Source: Haloferax massiliensis (GTDB taxonomy: Archaea; Halobacteriota; Halobacteria; Halobacteriales; Haloferacaceae). From it: a DNA stretch of 64,000 nucleotides. Under the pieces are notes generated by a model. It saw only the letters and a list, made by a program, of their open reading frames with translations. It ran no database searches and had not been told where the DNA came from. Positions 54,000-63,060 of the stretch are shown piece after piece (position 1 is the first letter of the stretch; each line of letters opens with the position of its first letter). The stretch is from contig NZ_CSTE01000006.1 of NCBI RefSeq assembly GCF_001368915.1, forward strand, positions 206,134-270,133. The letters are read 5' to 3'. The translations under genes were made by a program, and so were the position numbers.

Positions 54000-54577
54000 A
54001 TGATTCCGCTGGTTCACGACCTCTCCGACGAGACCGTCGTCGTCTTCGGCGGGGGGCCCGTCGGCGCGCGGAAGGCCCGCCGGTTCGCCCGCGAGGCGCG
54101 GACCGTCGTCGTCAGTCCCGAGTTCGGAGACCGCGACTTCGGCGACGCGGAACTCGTTCGAGCGGCCCCCAAACCCGAGGAGGTTCCCAGTTGGGTCGAG
54201 CGGTTCGGGCCGGCGCTCGTCGTCGCCGCGACCGACGACGACGCGGTGAACGACGCGGTCGTCGCGGCGGCCCGGCCACCGTCGAGGACGGCGACGTGTC
54301 GGTCGCAATCACGACCGGCGGGGCGAGTCCGGCCCTCTCGAAGCACCTCCGGGAGCGCATCGAATCCGAGTTGGCGGGGGCGGGCGAGATGGCCGCGCTG
54401 ACCGCGGAGCTTCGCGCGGAGCTCAAGGCGTCCGACCGGTCGCCAACAGAGCGCCGTGATGCGATTCGCGCGGTCGTGCGAAACCCGTCAGTTTGGAAGG
54501 CTTTACGTACCGGCGATGCAAACCCCCGACGAGAGGCAGCGCGCGTGATACGAGACACACAGCGAGGTGATTCATGA
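54000..54577 (+). pseudogene. Precorrin-2 dehydrogenase SirC/Met8-like, frame-disrupted
   Basis: Oxidises precorrin-2 to sirohydrochlorin, the entry to sirohaem and haem. The first frame (54000-54265, about 88 codons) gives a normal SirC start, VVVFGGGPVGARKARRFAREA with the NAD site, up to VVAATDDDAVNDAVVAAAR. The rest continues in another frame (54266-54577): PATVEDGDVSVAITTGGASPALSKHLRERIE. Between them the family's short segment with the xLVNxAD motif and following strand (some 20-25 residues) is absent. So there is an internal deletion with frame shift; unshifted translation stops at 54401. As written it is inactive; an assembly error is also possible. The TGA overlaps the hemA ATG. Confidence 0.8.
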
Positions 54578-55968
54578 GAGATTCGGGCGTCATCTCCGGT
54601 GTGAGCGTCGCCCACGACCGGGCCAGCGTTCGCGAGATAGAGGCCGCGTCGAGCGACGACGTTCGGACGGTCGTCGAACGGCTCCTCGCCTGCGACGGCG
54701 TCACCGAGGCGTTTTCCCTGCAGACGTGTAACCGCGCCGAGGCGTACGTCGTCACCGACGACGCGGCCGACGGCCGCCGCGCGCTCGACGACTTCGCTCC
54801 CGACGTCCGAGACGGGAGCGTTCGCTACATGGACCACGAAGAGACCCTGCGCCACCTCATGCGGGTGGCGTCGGGGCTCGAATCACTCGTCCTCGGCGAA
54901 GACCAGATTCTCGGACAGGTCAAAGCCGGCATCGAGGCCGCCCGCGAGCGGGACGCCATCGGTCCGATGCTCGAAGACGCGCTCATGAAGGCCGTCCACG
55001 TCGGCGAGCGCGCCCGCGACGAGACGGCAATCAACGAGGGTGCGGTCTCCCTCGGGAGCGCCGCCGTCAGGCTCGCGCGGGCCGAACTCGACGCCCCCGT
55101 CGGCGAGGTGGACGCCCTCGTCGTGGGAGCCGGCGAGATGGGCACGCTCGCGACCAAGGCGCTCGCGTCGGTCGACGTGGGCGACCTCGTCGTGGCGAAC
55201 CGGACGGTCGCCAACGCCCGCCACCTCGCCCGCGAGGTTCCGGGCGTCTCGACCGCCGCCGGACTGGGCGACCTCCGCGGTCGCCTCCGCGACGCCGACC
55301 TCGTCATCACGGCCACGAGCAGCCCCGACTACGTCGTCACGCCGGAGCAGTTGGACGACGCCGGCGAGACGATGCTCATCGACATCGCCCAGCCGCGGGA
55401 CGTCGACCCCGCCGCCGGCGATATCGACGGCGTCCGCGTCCGCGACATCGACGATTTGGAGACGGTGACCGACCGGACCGCGGAGCGCCGCGAACGCGCC
55501 GCCCGCGAGGTCGAGGCGATGATAGACGAGGAGTTCGACCGCCTGCTCGCCGCCTACAAGCGCAAGCGCGCCGACGAGGCCATCAGCTCGATGTACGAGG
55601 CCGCGGAGCACGTCAAGCGCCGCGAGGTGTCGACGGCGCTGTCGAAACTCGAATCGCAGGGCGAGCTCACCGACGAGCAGCGCGAGACGGTCGAGTCGCT
55701 CGCGGACGCGCTCGTCGGCCAAATCCTCGCCGCGCCGACCAAGAGCCTCCGCGACGCCGCCGGCGACGACGACTGGACGACCATCCAGACCGCCATGCAG
55801 CTGTTCGACCCCGGCTTCGGCGACCTCGGGGCGTCGGACTCGGCCGGGCCGTCCGAGCCGTCCGGGCCGTCCATCGAGTTCTCGGGCGAGCCGCCGGAGG
55901 ACCTCGACCGCGAGGCGCTCGAAGGCGAGGTTCCCCGGCGCGTCCTCGAACAGCTCTCCGACGACTGA
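54574..55968 (+). CDS. hemA: Glutamyl-tRNA reductase
   Basis: A 464-residue enzyme reducing glutamyl-tRNA(Glu) to glutamate-1-semialdehyde, the committed step of tetrapyrrole synthesis. Catalytic cysteine C52 in SLQTCNRAEAYVV; the NADPH domain begins DALVVGAGEMGTLATKAL (~183). The segment VASGLESLVLGEDQILGQVK is family-typical, and the C-terminal dimerisation domain and an acidic tail complete it. The start ATG overlaps the sirC stop (ATGA), so it should be co-translated with the haem operon. Confidence 0.95.
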   Translation: MRDSGVISGVSVAHDRASVREIEAASSDDVRTVVERLLACDGVTEAFSLQTCNRAEAYVVTDDAADGRRALDDFAPDVRDGSVRYMDHEETLRHLMRVASGLESLVLGEDQILGQVKAGIEAARERDAIGPMLEDALMKAVHVGERARDETAINEGAVSLGSAAVRLARAELDAPVGEVDALVVGAGEMGTLATKALASVDVGDLVVANRTVANARHLAREVPGVSTAAGLGDLRGRLRDADLVITATSSPDYVVTPEQLDDAGETMLIDIAQPRDVDPAAGDIDGVRVRDIDDLETVTDRTAERRERAAREVEAMIDEEFDRLLAAYKRKRADEAISSMYEAAEHVKRREVSTALSKLESQGELTDEQRETVESLADALVGQILAAPTKSLRDAAGDDDWTTIQTAMQLFDPGFGDLGASDSAGPSEPSGPSIEFSGEPPEDLDREALEGEVPRRVLEQLSDD

Positions 55969-56030
55969 CGGGCGGCCGAAGCGGACGGCGGGCGAACGTT
56001 CTTATCCGAACGCGGGACTATTCCGCGTCG

Positions 56031-56303
56031 ATGGTACGCCGACTGTCAGCGACGAGCCTCGCGCGCCGCTCCCGTCTCGACGCCGACCGCCGACGAGCCG
56101 CGGCCAGCGCGTTTTCGGCCGTCGGCCGGTATCTCGTGAATCGCCTCCGGGCGCGAGCGCGTCGCCGCCTCGTCGGCGCGACCCCGAGACGCCGGGTGTG
56201 CGACGAGGTGTCGGTCACAGGGCGCGTCGTCCGCGGCCGCGAGCGCGGCGGGCGACGACTCCTGACGGGGCCGCGGTTCGTCGTCCGCGCGGACACAACT
56301 TGA
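56031..56303 (+). CDS. Possible arginine-rich small protein (90 aa)
   Basis: A 90-residue reading frame in the gap between hemA and the pterin dehydratase gene. Third positions are GC-rich as in real genes, and a possible TATA-like cttatc lies ~27 bp upstream, but the product is very arginine-rich, the opposite of normal haloarchaeal acidic proteins, which argues for either a nucleic-acid-binding protein or chance. No family recognised. Confidence 0.4.
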   Translation: MVRRLSATSLARRSRLDADRRRAAASAFSAVGRYLVNRLRARARRRLVGATPRRRVCDEVSVTGRVVRGRERGGRRLLTGPRFVVRADTT

Positions 56304-56348
56304 CAATCCGGCAGAATCCTTATCGGGTTGCCACTCGACGGGTTCGGC

Positions 56349-56624
56349 ATGGCAGACCTGCTCTCGGACGACGAAGTCGACGCACAACTCGGGTCGGATT
56401 GGGAACGCGACGGCGACGAAATCGTCCGCGTCTACGAGTTCGACGACTACCTCGACGGCGTTGCGTTCGCCGCCAGCGTGGGCGAAGTCGCCGAAGAGGA
56501 GTTCCACCACCCCGAGATAACGATTCGGTACCAGGAGGTCGAAGTCCGCCTCACGAGCCACGAGGAGGGCGGCATCACGGACAAGGACCTCCGACTCGCC
56601 GACCTGTTCGACGACGAGCTGTGA
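56349..56624 (+). CDS. Pterin-4a-carbinolamine dehydratase
   Basis: A 91-residue dehydratase with the signature EEEFHHPEITIRYQEVEVRLTSHEEGGITDKD; the paired histidines and Pro-Asp/Glu set the active site that dehydrates 4a-hydroxytetrahydrobiopterin. In haloarchaea such genes occur without an aromatic hydroxylase and may serve molybdopterin or other pterins. Its TGA overlaps the GTG of the LWR-salt protein gene, so the two are coupled. Confidence 0.93.
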   Translation: MADLLSDDEVDAQLGSDWERDGDEIVRVYEFDDYLDGVAFAASVGEVAEEEFHHPEITIRYQEVEVRLTSHEEGGITDKDLRLADLFDDEL

Positions 56625-57016
56625 GCGGCGGGGAGACCGCGGCGCTCACCTACGTCTTCCGGGTCCGCTTCCGCCTCGACTCGGCCGCCGGCGTCGAGAC
56701 CGACCCGCGGGAGTTCGAGACGACGGTCCGCGTCAGGCCGCCGCCGCCGGGCGAGGAGGGCTGGCTGCTGTTCCGCGACGCGCTGTGGCGGGGCGAGGTG
56801 AACGACGAGCGCCACGCCCGCGACCTCGCGGCGTCGTGGCTCGACGTGCCCGTCGTCTCGTGTTCGTTCGCGGAGCTCCGGGCCGACGAGGCGTCGCTGG
56901 ACGCCTTCCGCGAAGCCGTCGCCGCGGACCTCGACGCGTTCAACGCCGACTCGGTCCGCGAGGTGCTTCACAAGTACTTCGGGAGCGCGATTCGCGTCGA
57001 ATCGAGCGGTTCGTGA
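56621..57016 (+). CDS. LWR-salt protein
   Basis: A 131-residue haloarchaeal protein of the type named LWR-salt for its LWRGEVNDERHARDLA motif (~53-68), here after an N-terminal beta-rich part and followed by a conserved helical C-terminus (FNADSVREVLHKYFGSAIRVESS). The GTG start overlaps the stop of the pterin dehydratase gene. The constant pairing suggests functional association with the dehydratase; mechanism unknown. Confidence 0.82.
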   Translation: MSGGETAALTYVFRVRFRLDSAAGVETDPREFETTVRVRPPPPGEEGWLLFRDALWRGEVNDERHARDLAASWLDVPVVSCSFAELRADEASLDAFREAVAADLDAFNADSVREVLHKYFGSAIRVESSGS

Positions 57017-57062
57017 CGCGGGGGAAGACATTTATCCATGCCTGACGTACCTTGTTGTCCGA

Positions 57063-57731
57063 ATGGTCGCCGATGACTACGATTTCTGGCTGTTCGACCT
57101 CGATGGGACCCTCGTCGACGCCGAGTGGTCGTACACGCGCGACGTGTTCGACCGCGTCGGCGACCGACTGGGCCGTCAGTTCACGGACCGCGAAGCCGAG
57201 ACCATCTGGCACGGACTCGGCGGCGCGCGCGACCCGATGCTCCGCGAGTGGGGCATCGACCCCGCCGAGTTCTGGCCCGCGTTCCACCGCGAGGAAGACC
57301 CCGCAAAGCGCGCTGAAGTGACGTACCTCCACGACGACGCCGAGCGCCTCATCCAAGAGATTCACGCCGCCGGCCGCCCGGTCGGCATCGTCACCCACTG
57401 CCAGCAGTTCCTGACCGACCCCGTGTTGGACCGCCTCGACGTGCGCGACTGGTTCGATACCGTCGTCTGCTGTACAGAGGAGACGGGGTGGAAACCCGAC
57501 GCCGCGCCGGTCCGGCAGGCTATCGGCGAACTGGGGCTGGACGACCGCCTCCTGACCGACGGCGGCACCGCGGGCGTCCTCGCCGGCGACGGCGAAAGCG
57601 ACATCGGGGCCGCGTGGAACGCCGGCTTGGACGGCATCCACGTCGAACGCCACGGCCCGGAACACCGCGGGCGCTGCGTGCTCGGGGAGTACCGCGTCGA
57701 GAGCTTCGACGACCTCGTCCGATCCGACTGA
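57063..57731 (+). CDS. HAD family hydrolase (phosphoglycolate-phosphatase-like)
   Basis: A 222-residue HAD phosphatase: motif I FDLDGTLVDAE (D12, D14), a helical C1 cap (~18-90), motif II in IVTHCQQF, motif III lysine in WKPDAAPV (~144) and motif IV LAGDGESDIGAAWNAG. Acts on small phosphorylated metabolites; 2-phosphoglycolate is a typical substrate of this subfamily. TATA-like region ttgttgtccg just before the ATG at 57063. Confidence 0.9.
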   Translation: MVADDYDFWLFDLDGTLVDAEWSYTRDVFDRVGDRLGRQFTDREAETIWHGLGGARDPMLREWGIDPAEFWPAFHREEDPAKRAEVTYLHDDAERLIQEIHAAGRPVGIVTHCQQFLTDPVLDRLDVRDWFDTVVCCTEETGWKPDAAPVRQAIGELGLDDRLLTDGGTAGVLAGDGESDIGAAWNAGLDGIHVERHGPEHRGRCVLGEYRVESFDDLVRSD

Positions 57732-57798
57732 GTCGGGCGATTCCGCTCAACGGCGCTCCGGCGGCGACGGGGCGAAAAGTGAAGAACGGAACCGACGC

Positions 57799-58545
57799 TC
57801 AGGACAGCGTCCGCTCGGTCGACGGGCGAGCGAAGATGTCGCCGGTGCTCGTCACGGCGACCTGAACGTCTTCGTACGGGAACCGGACCTCGATGCCGGG
57901 GCGCTCTTCGTCCTCGACGACGGGCCGGAGGAGTTCTTCGAGCGCGTCGGTGTCGATGTACTCGTACAGCGGCGTCTCGATGGCCGAGAGTCCGCCGTAG
58001 GACTCGACGGCCTCCACGATGACGATGCCGAGCTCCTCGTCGCCGAGCCACTGCCCGACGAGCACCCAGTTGTCGTCGACGCCGAACGACGCCTCGGCGG
58101 TCGCGTCGGCGTGTTCTTCGAGGGCCTGCGTGACCGCGGAGGCCCCGACGGCGAGCGCGGAGTCGACGCTGTCGTCGTCGACGAGGCTCCGGACCCGCTG
58201 GAGGACCGTCGCGAGGTCGCCGGGACCGGCTTTCTGGACGTACTCGGTGACGCCGGCAGTCGAGGCGATGTCGGCGACCTCGGGCCATTCTTTGGCCGTG
58301 AACAGGAGGATGGGGATGTCCGCGTGCTCCTGTCGGACGGCCTTGACGAGCGGTACCCCGTTTGGGAGGACGAGCGAGTCGCTCACGACGCAGTCGACCG
58401 ACTCGGCGGAGATGACGTCGAGCGCCTCGGTCGCCGACTCGGCGGTGAGAAAGGAGACGGCGTCGAGTTGGCGGAACGCGGCGGCCGAGAGGGCGAGCAT
58501 CTCGGGGTCGTCGTCGACGTGTAGGACCTTCAGCGGGCGGTTCAT
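57799..58545 (-). CDS. Response regulator with HalOD1-type output domain
   Basis: A 248-residue two-component response regulator. Receiver domain (~1-118): the acidic pair in HVDDDPE, phosphoacceptor D56 (CVVSDSLVL), T/A and K positions in LLFTAKEW and EYVQKAGPGDL. The C-terminal domain (~175-235: GLSAIETPLYEYIDTDALEELL) resembles the HalOD1 output domain found only in haloarchaea. No histidine kinase is adjacent. Start MNRPLKVLHVDDD at 58545, chosen over an upstream M that lies in the promoter. Confidence 0.87.
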   Translation of the reverse strand: MNRPLKVLHVDDDPEMLALSAAAFRQLDAVSFLTAESATEALDVISAESVDCVVSDSLVLPNGVPLVKAVRQEHADIPILLFTAKEWPEVADIASTAGVTEYVQKAGPGDLATVLQRVRSLVDDDSVDSALAVGASAVTQALEEHADATAEASFGVDDNWVLVGQWLGDEELGIVIVEAVESYGGLSAIETPLYEYIDTDALEELLRPVVEDEERPGIEVRFPYEDVQVAVTSTGDIFARPSTERTLS

Positions 58546-58644
58546 ATACCAGTTATACACGCTACGTGGATAAAAACGTTCCACTTAGTTTATACTTCAG
58601 CGGAACGCGAATATCTGAACCGGTCGCGGCGGCTTTCTAAAGCG

Positions 58645-59043
58645 TTACCGCGACGTTTGGCTCCTCTCGACCCCTGCGAGGGCGTCAAACACATCGTCGC
58701 TCGCTGCGAGCGCGTCGCGGAACGAGTCGACGCCGGGTTTCTCGGTCCGGTCGGGGTTCGCGAGGACGGCGACCGGCTGTGTCCCGAGCGAGACGAAATC
58801 GAGGCCGAGCGAGTCCGCGGTCGCGCGGAGGCCGAGCCCGGCGTCGGCGCGGGCGGGCGTCCGGCGGAACCGCTCTTCGAGGCGTCCGCTGACGTGGGCG
58901 TACATGAAGTACGTCGTCGCGCCGAAGGGGAGGGCGACGAACAGCAACAGGAGCTGTCGGTAGGCGAACGCCAACACGACGAGGAGCATGGTGATGCCCG
59001 CGAACACCGCCGCGAGCCCCATGACGAGTCGGTCTCGGTCCAC
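58645..59043 (-). CDS. Membrane protein with possible degenerate J-like tail (132 aa)
   Basis: A 132-residue protein: two hydrophobic helices (~8-26 and 30-46), a basic stretch (LEERFRRTPAR), then a soluble C-terminal part. In haloarchaea a similar two-helix start is often followed by a J domain; here ANPDRTEKPGVDSFRDALAASDDVFDAL looks faintly J-like with NPD in place of HPD. If so, it could not stimulate an Hsp70 in the usual way. The J comparison is weak. Confidence 0.6.
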   Translation of the reverse strand: MDRDRLVMGLAAVFAGITMLLVVLAFAYRQLLLLFVALPFGATTYFMYAHVSGRLEERFRRTPARADAGLGLRATADSLGLDFVSLGTQPVAVLANPDRTEKPGVDSFRDALAASDDVFDALAGVERSQTSR

Positions 59044-59133
59044 GGGCGCAGTTAGGGGCCCACGGTGGTAAACGTCTCGCCGGGCCGCGACCGCCGGACG
59101 GAGCGGCCGGGAAAGTCGACTGTCTGCGTCGCC

Positions 59134-59931
59134 TCAGCGGTACTGATTCAGCCGCTTTTTGAGGCGCTTTGCGGCCTGTCCGGCGGCCTTGTCGAACTCC
59201 TCGCCGCGGTCCTCGCCGGCGAAGATGATACCGCGCGAGGAGTTCACGAGGCCGACGCCGTCCGCGAGGCCGAACTCGACGGCGGCCTCGGCGTCGCCGC
59301 CCTGCGCTCCCACCCCGGGGACGAGAAACGGCAGGTCGGGCACCTGCTCGCGGAGGTGTTCCAGTTCCTCGGGACCGGTCGCGCCGACGACGAGGCCGAC
59401 GTTCCCGTGTTCGTTCCAGAGGTCGCAGAGCGCCGCGACGCGCTCGTAGAGGGGTTCGCCCGAGTCGAGTTCGAGCGACTGGAGGTCCGAGCCGCCGGGG
59501 TTCGAGGTGCGGCAGAGGACGAACACGCCCTTGTCCTCGCGGGCGAGGAACGGCTGGATGGAGTCGCGGCCCATGTAGGGGTTGACCGTGATGGCGTCGG
59601 CGTCGTCGAGCAGGTCGGCGTACTTGCGGGTCGTGTTGCCGATGTCGGCGCGCTTAGCGTCCAAGAGGACCGGCACACCCTTGCCGTGGGCGTAGGCGAT
59701 GGTCTCGCGCAGGGAGCGCCAGCCGTCTTCGTCCTCGTAGAACGCCGCGTTCGGCTTGTACGCCGCGGCGTGCTCGTGGGTCGCGTCGATGATGCGGCGG
59801 TTGAACGCCCACCGCGGGAGGTCCTCGTCGAGCAGGTGGTCGGGGATGCGGTCGATGTCGGCGTCGAGGCCGACGGAGACGACGCTGTCTGTCGCCTCGA
59901 TGCGGTCGCGGAGGTCGTCGAAGAAGGCCAT
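59134..59931 (-). CDS. pyrF: Orotidine-5'-phosphate decarboxylase
   Basis: A 265-residue OMP decarboxylase of the longer (pfam group with bacterial type 2) class, making UMP, the last step of pyrimidine synthesis. The start MAFFDDLRDRIEATDSVVSVGLDADIDRIP and catalytic PVLLDAKRADIGNTTRKYAD (lysine and aspartates) are diagnostic, with a phosphate-binding PGVGAQGGD loop near the end. The ATG at 59931 was chosen. Deletion of this enzyme is the basis of uracil auxotrophy in haloarchaeal genetics. Confidence 0.95.
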   Translation of the reverse strand: MAFFDDLRDRIEATDSVVSVGLDADIDRIPDHLLDEDLPRWAFNRRIIDATHEHAAAYKPNAAFYEDEDGWRSLRETIAYAHGKGVPVLLDAKRADIGNTTRKYADLLDDADAITVNPYMGRDSIQPFLAREDKGVFVLCRTSNPGGSDLQSLELDSGEPLYERVAALCDLWNEHGNVGLVVGATGPEELEHLREQVPDLPFLVPGVGAQGGDAEAAVEFGLADGVGLVNSSRGIIFAGEDRGEEFDKAAGQAAKRLKKRLNQYR

Positions 59932-60003
59932 TGCCCGCGAGTGCGACGACCGAAAGTAAGGGGTTTTCCCTTCGCCCCGCGCCGCGTCGCCCCCGGACCC
60001 GGC

Positions 60004-60936
60004 TCAGAGGCCGGCCTCGAAGAGGAAGACCACCGCGTCGCCGCTCACGAGCAGCGAGAGGTACGCGAGCGCCGGGACGACGAGCGAGACGGTTCGGTCG
60101 TAGGCGACGGCCGCGAGCGCGAAGACGGCGACGTGCGAGAGGACGAAGACGCCCCCGGCGAGCGAGTCGACCGCGAGGAGTTCCTCGCCGACGGCGACCG
60201 TCGAGACGACGGCGAGCGGCGCGTACCCGAGCGCCCGTCGCCCCCCGGTCGTCGCTCGCGTCGCCGCCGCGAAGGCGACGCCGAGGCACGCGAGGAACAC
60301 CGCGGCGCGAACGAGGTGTTCGAGCGCCGGGAACACCACGACTCCGCGGTTCGCGCTCAGGAACGCGAGCGAGGCGGTCGCGGTCGTCACCGCGAGCGCG
60401 CGCCGGCCGTCGAGGGCGCGCGCGAAACTCCGCTGGACGAGCACCTGCGAGACGACGACGAGGACGGGAACGCCGACGAGCGCGGCGAGCGCGGAGACCG
60501 GCGCGACGGCCGCGAGGGTCGCGTCCGCGCCGTAGCCGGTCTTCGTCAGCGACCCGTACGTGACGCCCGAGCGGAGGCCGACGACCTTGGTCGCGGCCAC
60601 CAAAAGCGCCGGGGCCGCGGCGGCGACGGCGACGACGCCGATTCCGCGGTCGGCGACCGCCGGGAGCCTGACGCCGAGTGCGATATCGCGGACTCTCGCG
60701 TACGCGCCCGCGTAGAGCGCGAGGGCGCAGACGAGCGTCCCGCCGGTGACGACCCCGGCGACGACGAACCCCCGCGACCGGAGGAGGTCGGGCGCGACGC
60801 CCGCCAGCGACTCGCGGACGGCGAACTGCAGGAGCGCGACGCCGAGCAGGAGGGCGGCGACGACGGCGGACTCGACCGCGCCGGAGCGACCGCTCGCGGC
60901 GGCGCGGGCTGTCCTGGAGGGCGACGGTACGCGCAT
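60004..60936 (-). CDS. Polytopic membrane protein, possibly CPBP-related
   Basis: A 310-residue protein with 8-10 hydrophobic helices and little else. The distribution of helices and the segments VSQVLVQRSFARAL and LEHLVRAAVFLACLGVA hint at the CPBP (CAAX protease/bacteriocin-processing) membrane family, but the EExxR and FxxxH motifs are not clear, so it would be inactive or unrelated. Haloarchaeal codon use is normal. Confidence 0.65.
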   Translation of the reverse strand: MRVPSPSRTARAAASGRSGAVESAVVAALLLGVALLQFAVRESLAGVAPDLLRSRGFVVAGVVTGGTLVCALALYAGAYARVRDIALGVRLPAVADRGIGVVAVAAAAPALLVAATKVVGLRSGVTYGSLTKTGYGADATLAAVAPVSALAALVGVPVLVVVSQVLVQRSFARALDGRRALAVTTATASLAFLSANRGVVVFPALEHLVRAAVFLACLGVAFAAATRATTGGRRALGYAPLAVVSTVAVGEELLAVDSLAGGVFVLSHVAVFALAAVAYDRTVSLVVPALAYLSLLVSGDAVVFLFEAGL

Positions 60937-60975
60937 GCCCTCCCATCGCCGGCGAGCGACCGTAATACTACTGCG

Positions 60976-62169
60976 TCACACGGGTCGCTCGACCGTCCAC
61001 AGGAGGCCCGCGCCGACGACGAGCACCCCGCCGAAGAGCGCGAGCGCGCCGGCCGGCGAGAGGGCGTCGGCGACGGCCCCGCCGGCCAGTTCGAACGGGA
61101 CGACCGCGAGCGAGTAGAGCATCCCGGCGGCCGAGAGGACGGTCGCGCGCCCGACCGAGTCCACCCGGTCGTTGACGTACTGGTTCCCGAGGACGGACGA
61201 GACGTTCGTGACGCCGCGGGCGACCGCGAACGCGGGAAAGGCCAGCGGCCCGAAAAGGGGGACCGACGCGTAGGCGACCGCGAGCACGAGCGGCGAGGCG
61301 AGGAACCACCGGCGGACGCCGACGCGGGATTCGACCCAGCCGGCGCGGAACGTCGCGGCGGCCGCGACCAGCGAGAACAGCGCGTAGGCGGCGCTGACGG
61401 CGGTGTTCGTCGCCGACGCGGGGACGCCGAGGTCGAGCGCCACGTCGCGGAGAATCGGCTGGTCGAAGATGTACACCATGTTGGCGACGCCGAACAGGAG
61501 CGCGAAGTAGGCGACGAAGCCGCGGAGCGGCGGGCGCGAGAGCTTCTCGCGGATGACCCGGAGCGCCGCCCGCGGCGTGAAGTCGCCGCCGTTGGCTCCG
61601 GTCTCGGGGACCGACAAGAGAATCGGGACGCCCAGCGCCGTCACCGCGGCGGTGGCGAAGAAGGGGACCGCGTAGTTCGTCGCGTCGGCGAGGAGGCCCC
61701 CGGCGAGGGTCGTCACCGCGCCGATTGCGAGGCCGACGCCGGTGGCGCGCCCGCGGACGGCGGCGAACTCGTGGGTCTCGTCGGTCTCGGCCAGGAGGTC
61801 GTAGAGCCACGCGTCGTCGCTTCCGGACCGGAACGTCTGGCCGACGGCCCACGTCCCGTAGACGACCGCGAGTTGGAGAAACGTCTCCGACAGGCCCATC
61901 GCCGCCGTCGAGACGGCGATGACGGCCGTCCCGAGGGCCATCGCGCTCCGGCGACCCAGCCGGTCGCCGAGGTAGCCGGTCGGTATCTCGGCCGCGACGA
62001 GCGCGAGCCACCAGACGCTGTTGAGCGCGCCCACCTCGGCGAACGAGAGGTCGCGCGAGCGGACGAACAGAATCCAGATGGCCGTCGTAAAGGAGACGAA
62101 CTCGGTCGTCTTGTAGGCGTAGTACTTCGCGACCGGGGAGCGCAGGCGGGCGGCGGGCCACGAAGTCAT
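60976..62169 (-). CDS. MFS transporter
   Basis: A 397-residue major facilitator with 11-12 helices. The MFS loop-2/3 motif is visible as TGYLGDRLGRRSAMALG (~58-74), and a related GWVESRVGVRRW in the second half. The substrate is unknown; the short length and the motif are typical of the drug/sugar efflux type found singly in haloarchaea. ATG at 62169. Confidence 0.9.
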   Translation of the reverse strand: MTSWPAARLRSPVAKYYAYKTTEFVSFTTAIWILFVRSRDLSFAEVGALNSVWWLALVAAEIPTGYLGDRLGRRSAMALGTAVIAVSTAAMGLSETFLQLAVVYGTWAVGQTFRSGSDDAWLYDLLAETDETHEFAAVRGRATGVGLAIGAVTTLAGGLLADATNYAVPFFATAAVTALGVPILLSVPETGANGGDFTPRAALRVIREKLSRPPLRGFVAYFALLFGVANMVYIFDQPILRDVALDLGVPASATNTAVSAAYALFSLVAAAATFRAGWVESRVGVRRWFLASPLVLAVAYASVPLFGPLAFPAFAVARGVTNVSSVLGNQYVNDRVDSVGRATVLSAAGMLYSLAVVPFELAGGAVADALSPAGALALFGGVLVVGAGLLWTVERPV

Positions 62170-62253
62170 CGTTCCACCGTCTCGACACGGGCCAAAGAAC
62201 GTGTGGATTCGACCGCCTGCGACGGCATCCGAGTCGGAAAGAACGCCCGCCGC

Positions 62254-63060
62254 TCACCCGGTCCGGAAGGAGAAGTCCGAACTCGGCGCGCTGTGGGTGA
62301 GCCAGCCCATCGACACCACGTCGACGCCGGTGTCGGCGTAGGCGGGGAGCGCCTCCGGGGTGATACCCCCGCTGGCCTCCGAGATGACGCCCTCGGGGAG
62401 TCGGGAGACGCCCTCGCGGACCGCCTCGGGCGCGAGGTTGTCGAACAGGACGATGTCGGCCCCGGCGGCCGCGGCGCGCTCGCCCATCTCGGGCGTCTCG
62501 ACTTCGACTTCGAGCTTCGTCGCGAACGACTTGCGCTCGGCGAAGCGGCGGACCGCCTCCTCCAGACCGAGTTCGGCGACGTGGTTGTCCTTGACCATCA
62601 CCATCCCCGAGAGCGTGAGGCGGTGGGTGTCGCCGCCGCCGGCGACGACGGCCCGCTTCTCGACGCCGCGGAGGCCGGGCGTGGTCTTGCGAGTCGCGGC
62701 GACCCGAACCGAGTCGGAGACCTCGCGGGCGGCGGCGACGGCCTCGCGGGTCGTCGTGGCGACCCCGGAGGCGTGGCCGACGACGTTGGCGGCGACGCGC
62801 TCGCCGCGGAGGACGTTCCGGGCGTCGCCCTCGACGCGGAGGACTTCGTCGCCCGCTTCGACCGCGTCGCCGACGTCGACCGCGTTCTCGGCCTCGACGC
62901 CGAGGTAGTCGAAGACGGCGACGGCGGCGTCGAGGCCTGCGGCGACCGCCGGCTCCTTGGCAACGAGTCGCCCGGTGGTGTCGCCGGGCACGTCGTTCGT
63001 CACGTCGCGGTGGCCCACGTCCTCGGCCAGCCAGCGCTCGACGGTCTCAGTCGTCAGCAC
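62254..63060 (-). CDS. nadC: Quinolinate phosphoribosyltransferase (carboxylating)
   Basis: A 268-residue enzyme converting quinolinate and PRPP to nicotinate mononucleotide in de novo NAD synthesis. Diagnostic segments: AEDVGHRDVTNDV at the N-terminus, VAATRKTTPGLRGVEKRAVVAGGGDTHRLTLS (substrate site), VKDNHV, KLEVEVET, ADIVLFDNL and the C-terminal SEASGGITPE. The start overlaps the end of nadB by 14 bp, so nadB and nadC form an operon (nadA expected beyond the window). Confidence 0.95.
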   Translation of the reverse strand: MLTTETVERWLAEDVGHRDVTNDVPGDTTGRLVAKEPAVAAGLDAAVAVFDYLGVEAENAVDVGDAVEAGDEVLRVEGDARNVLRGERVAANVVGHASGVATTTREAVAAAREVSDSVRVAATRKTTPGLRGVEKRAVVAGGGDTHRLTLSGMVMVKDNHVAELGLEEAVRRFAERKSFATKLEVEVETPEMGERAAAAGADIVLFDNLAPEAVREGVSRLPEGVISEASGGITPEALPAYADTGVDVVSMGWLTHSAPSSDFSFRTG

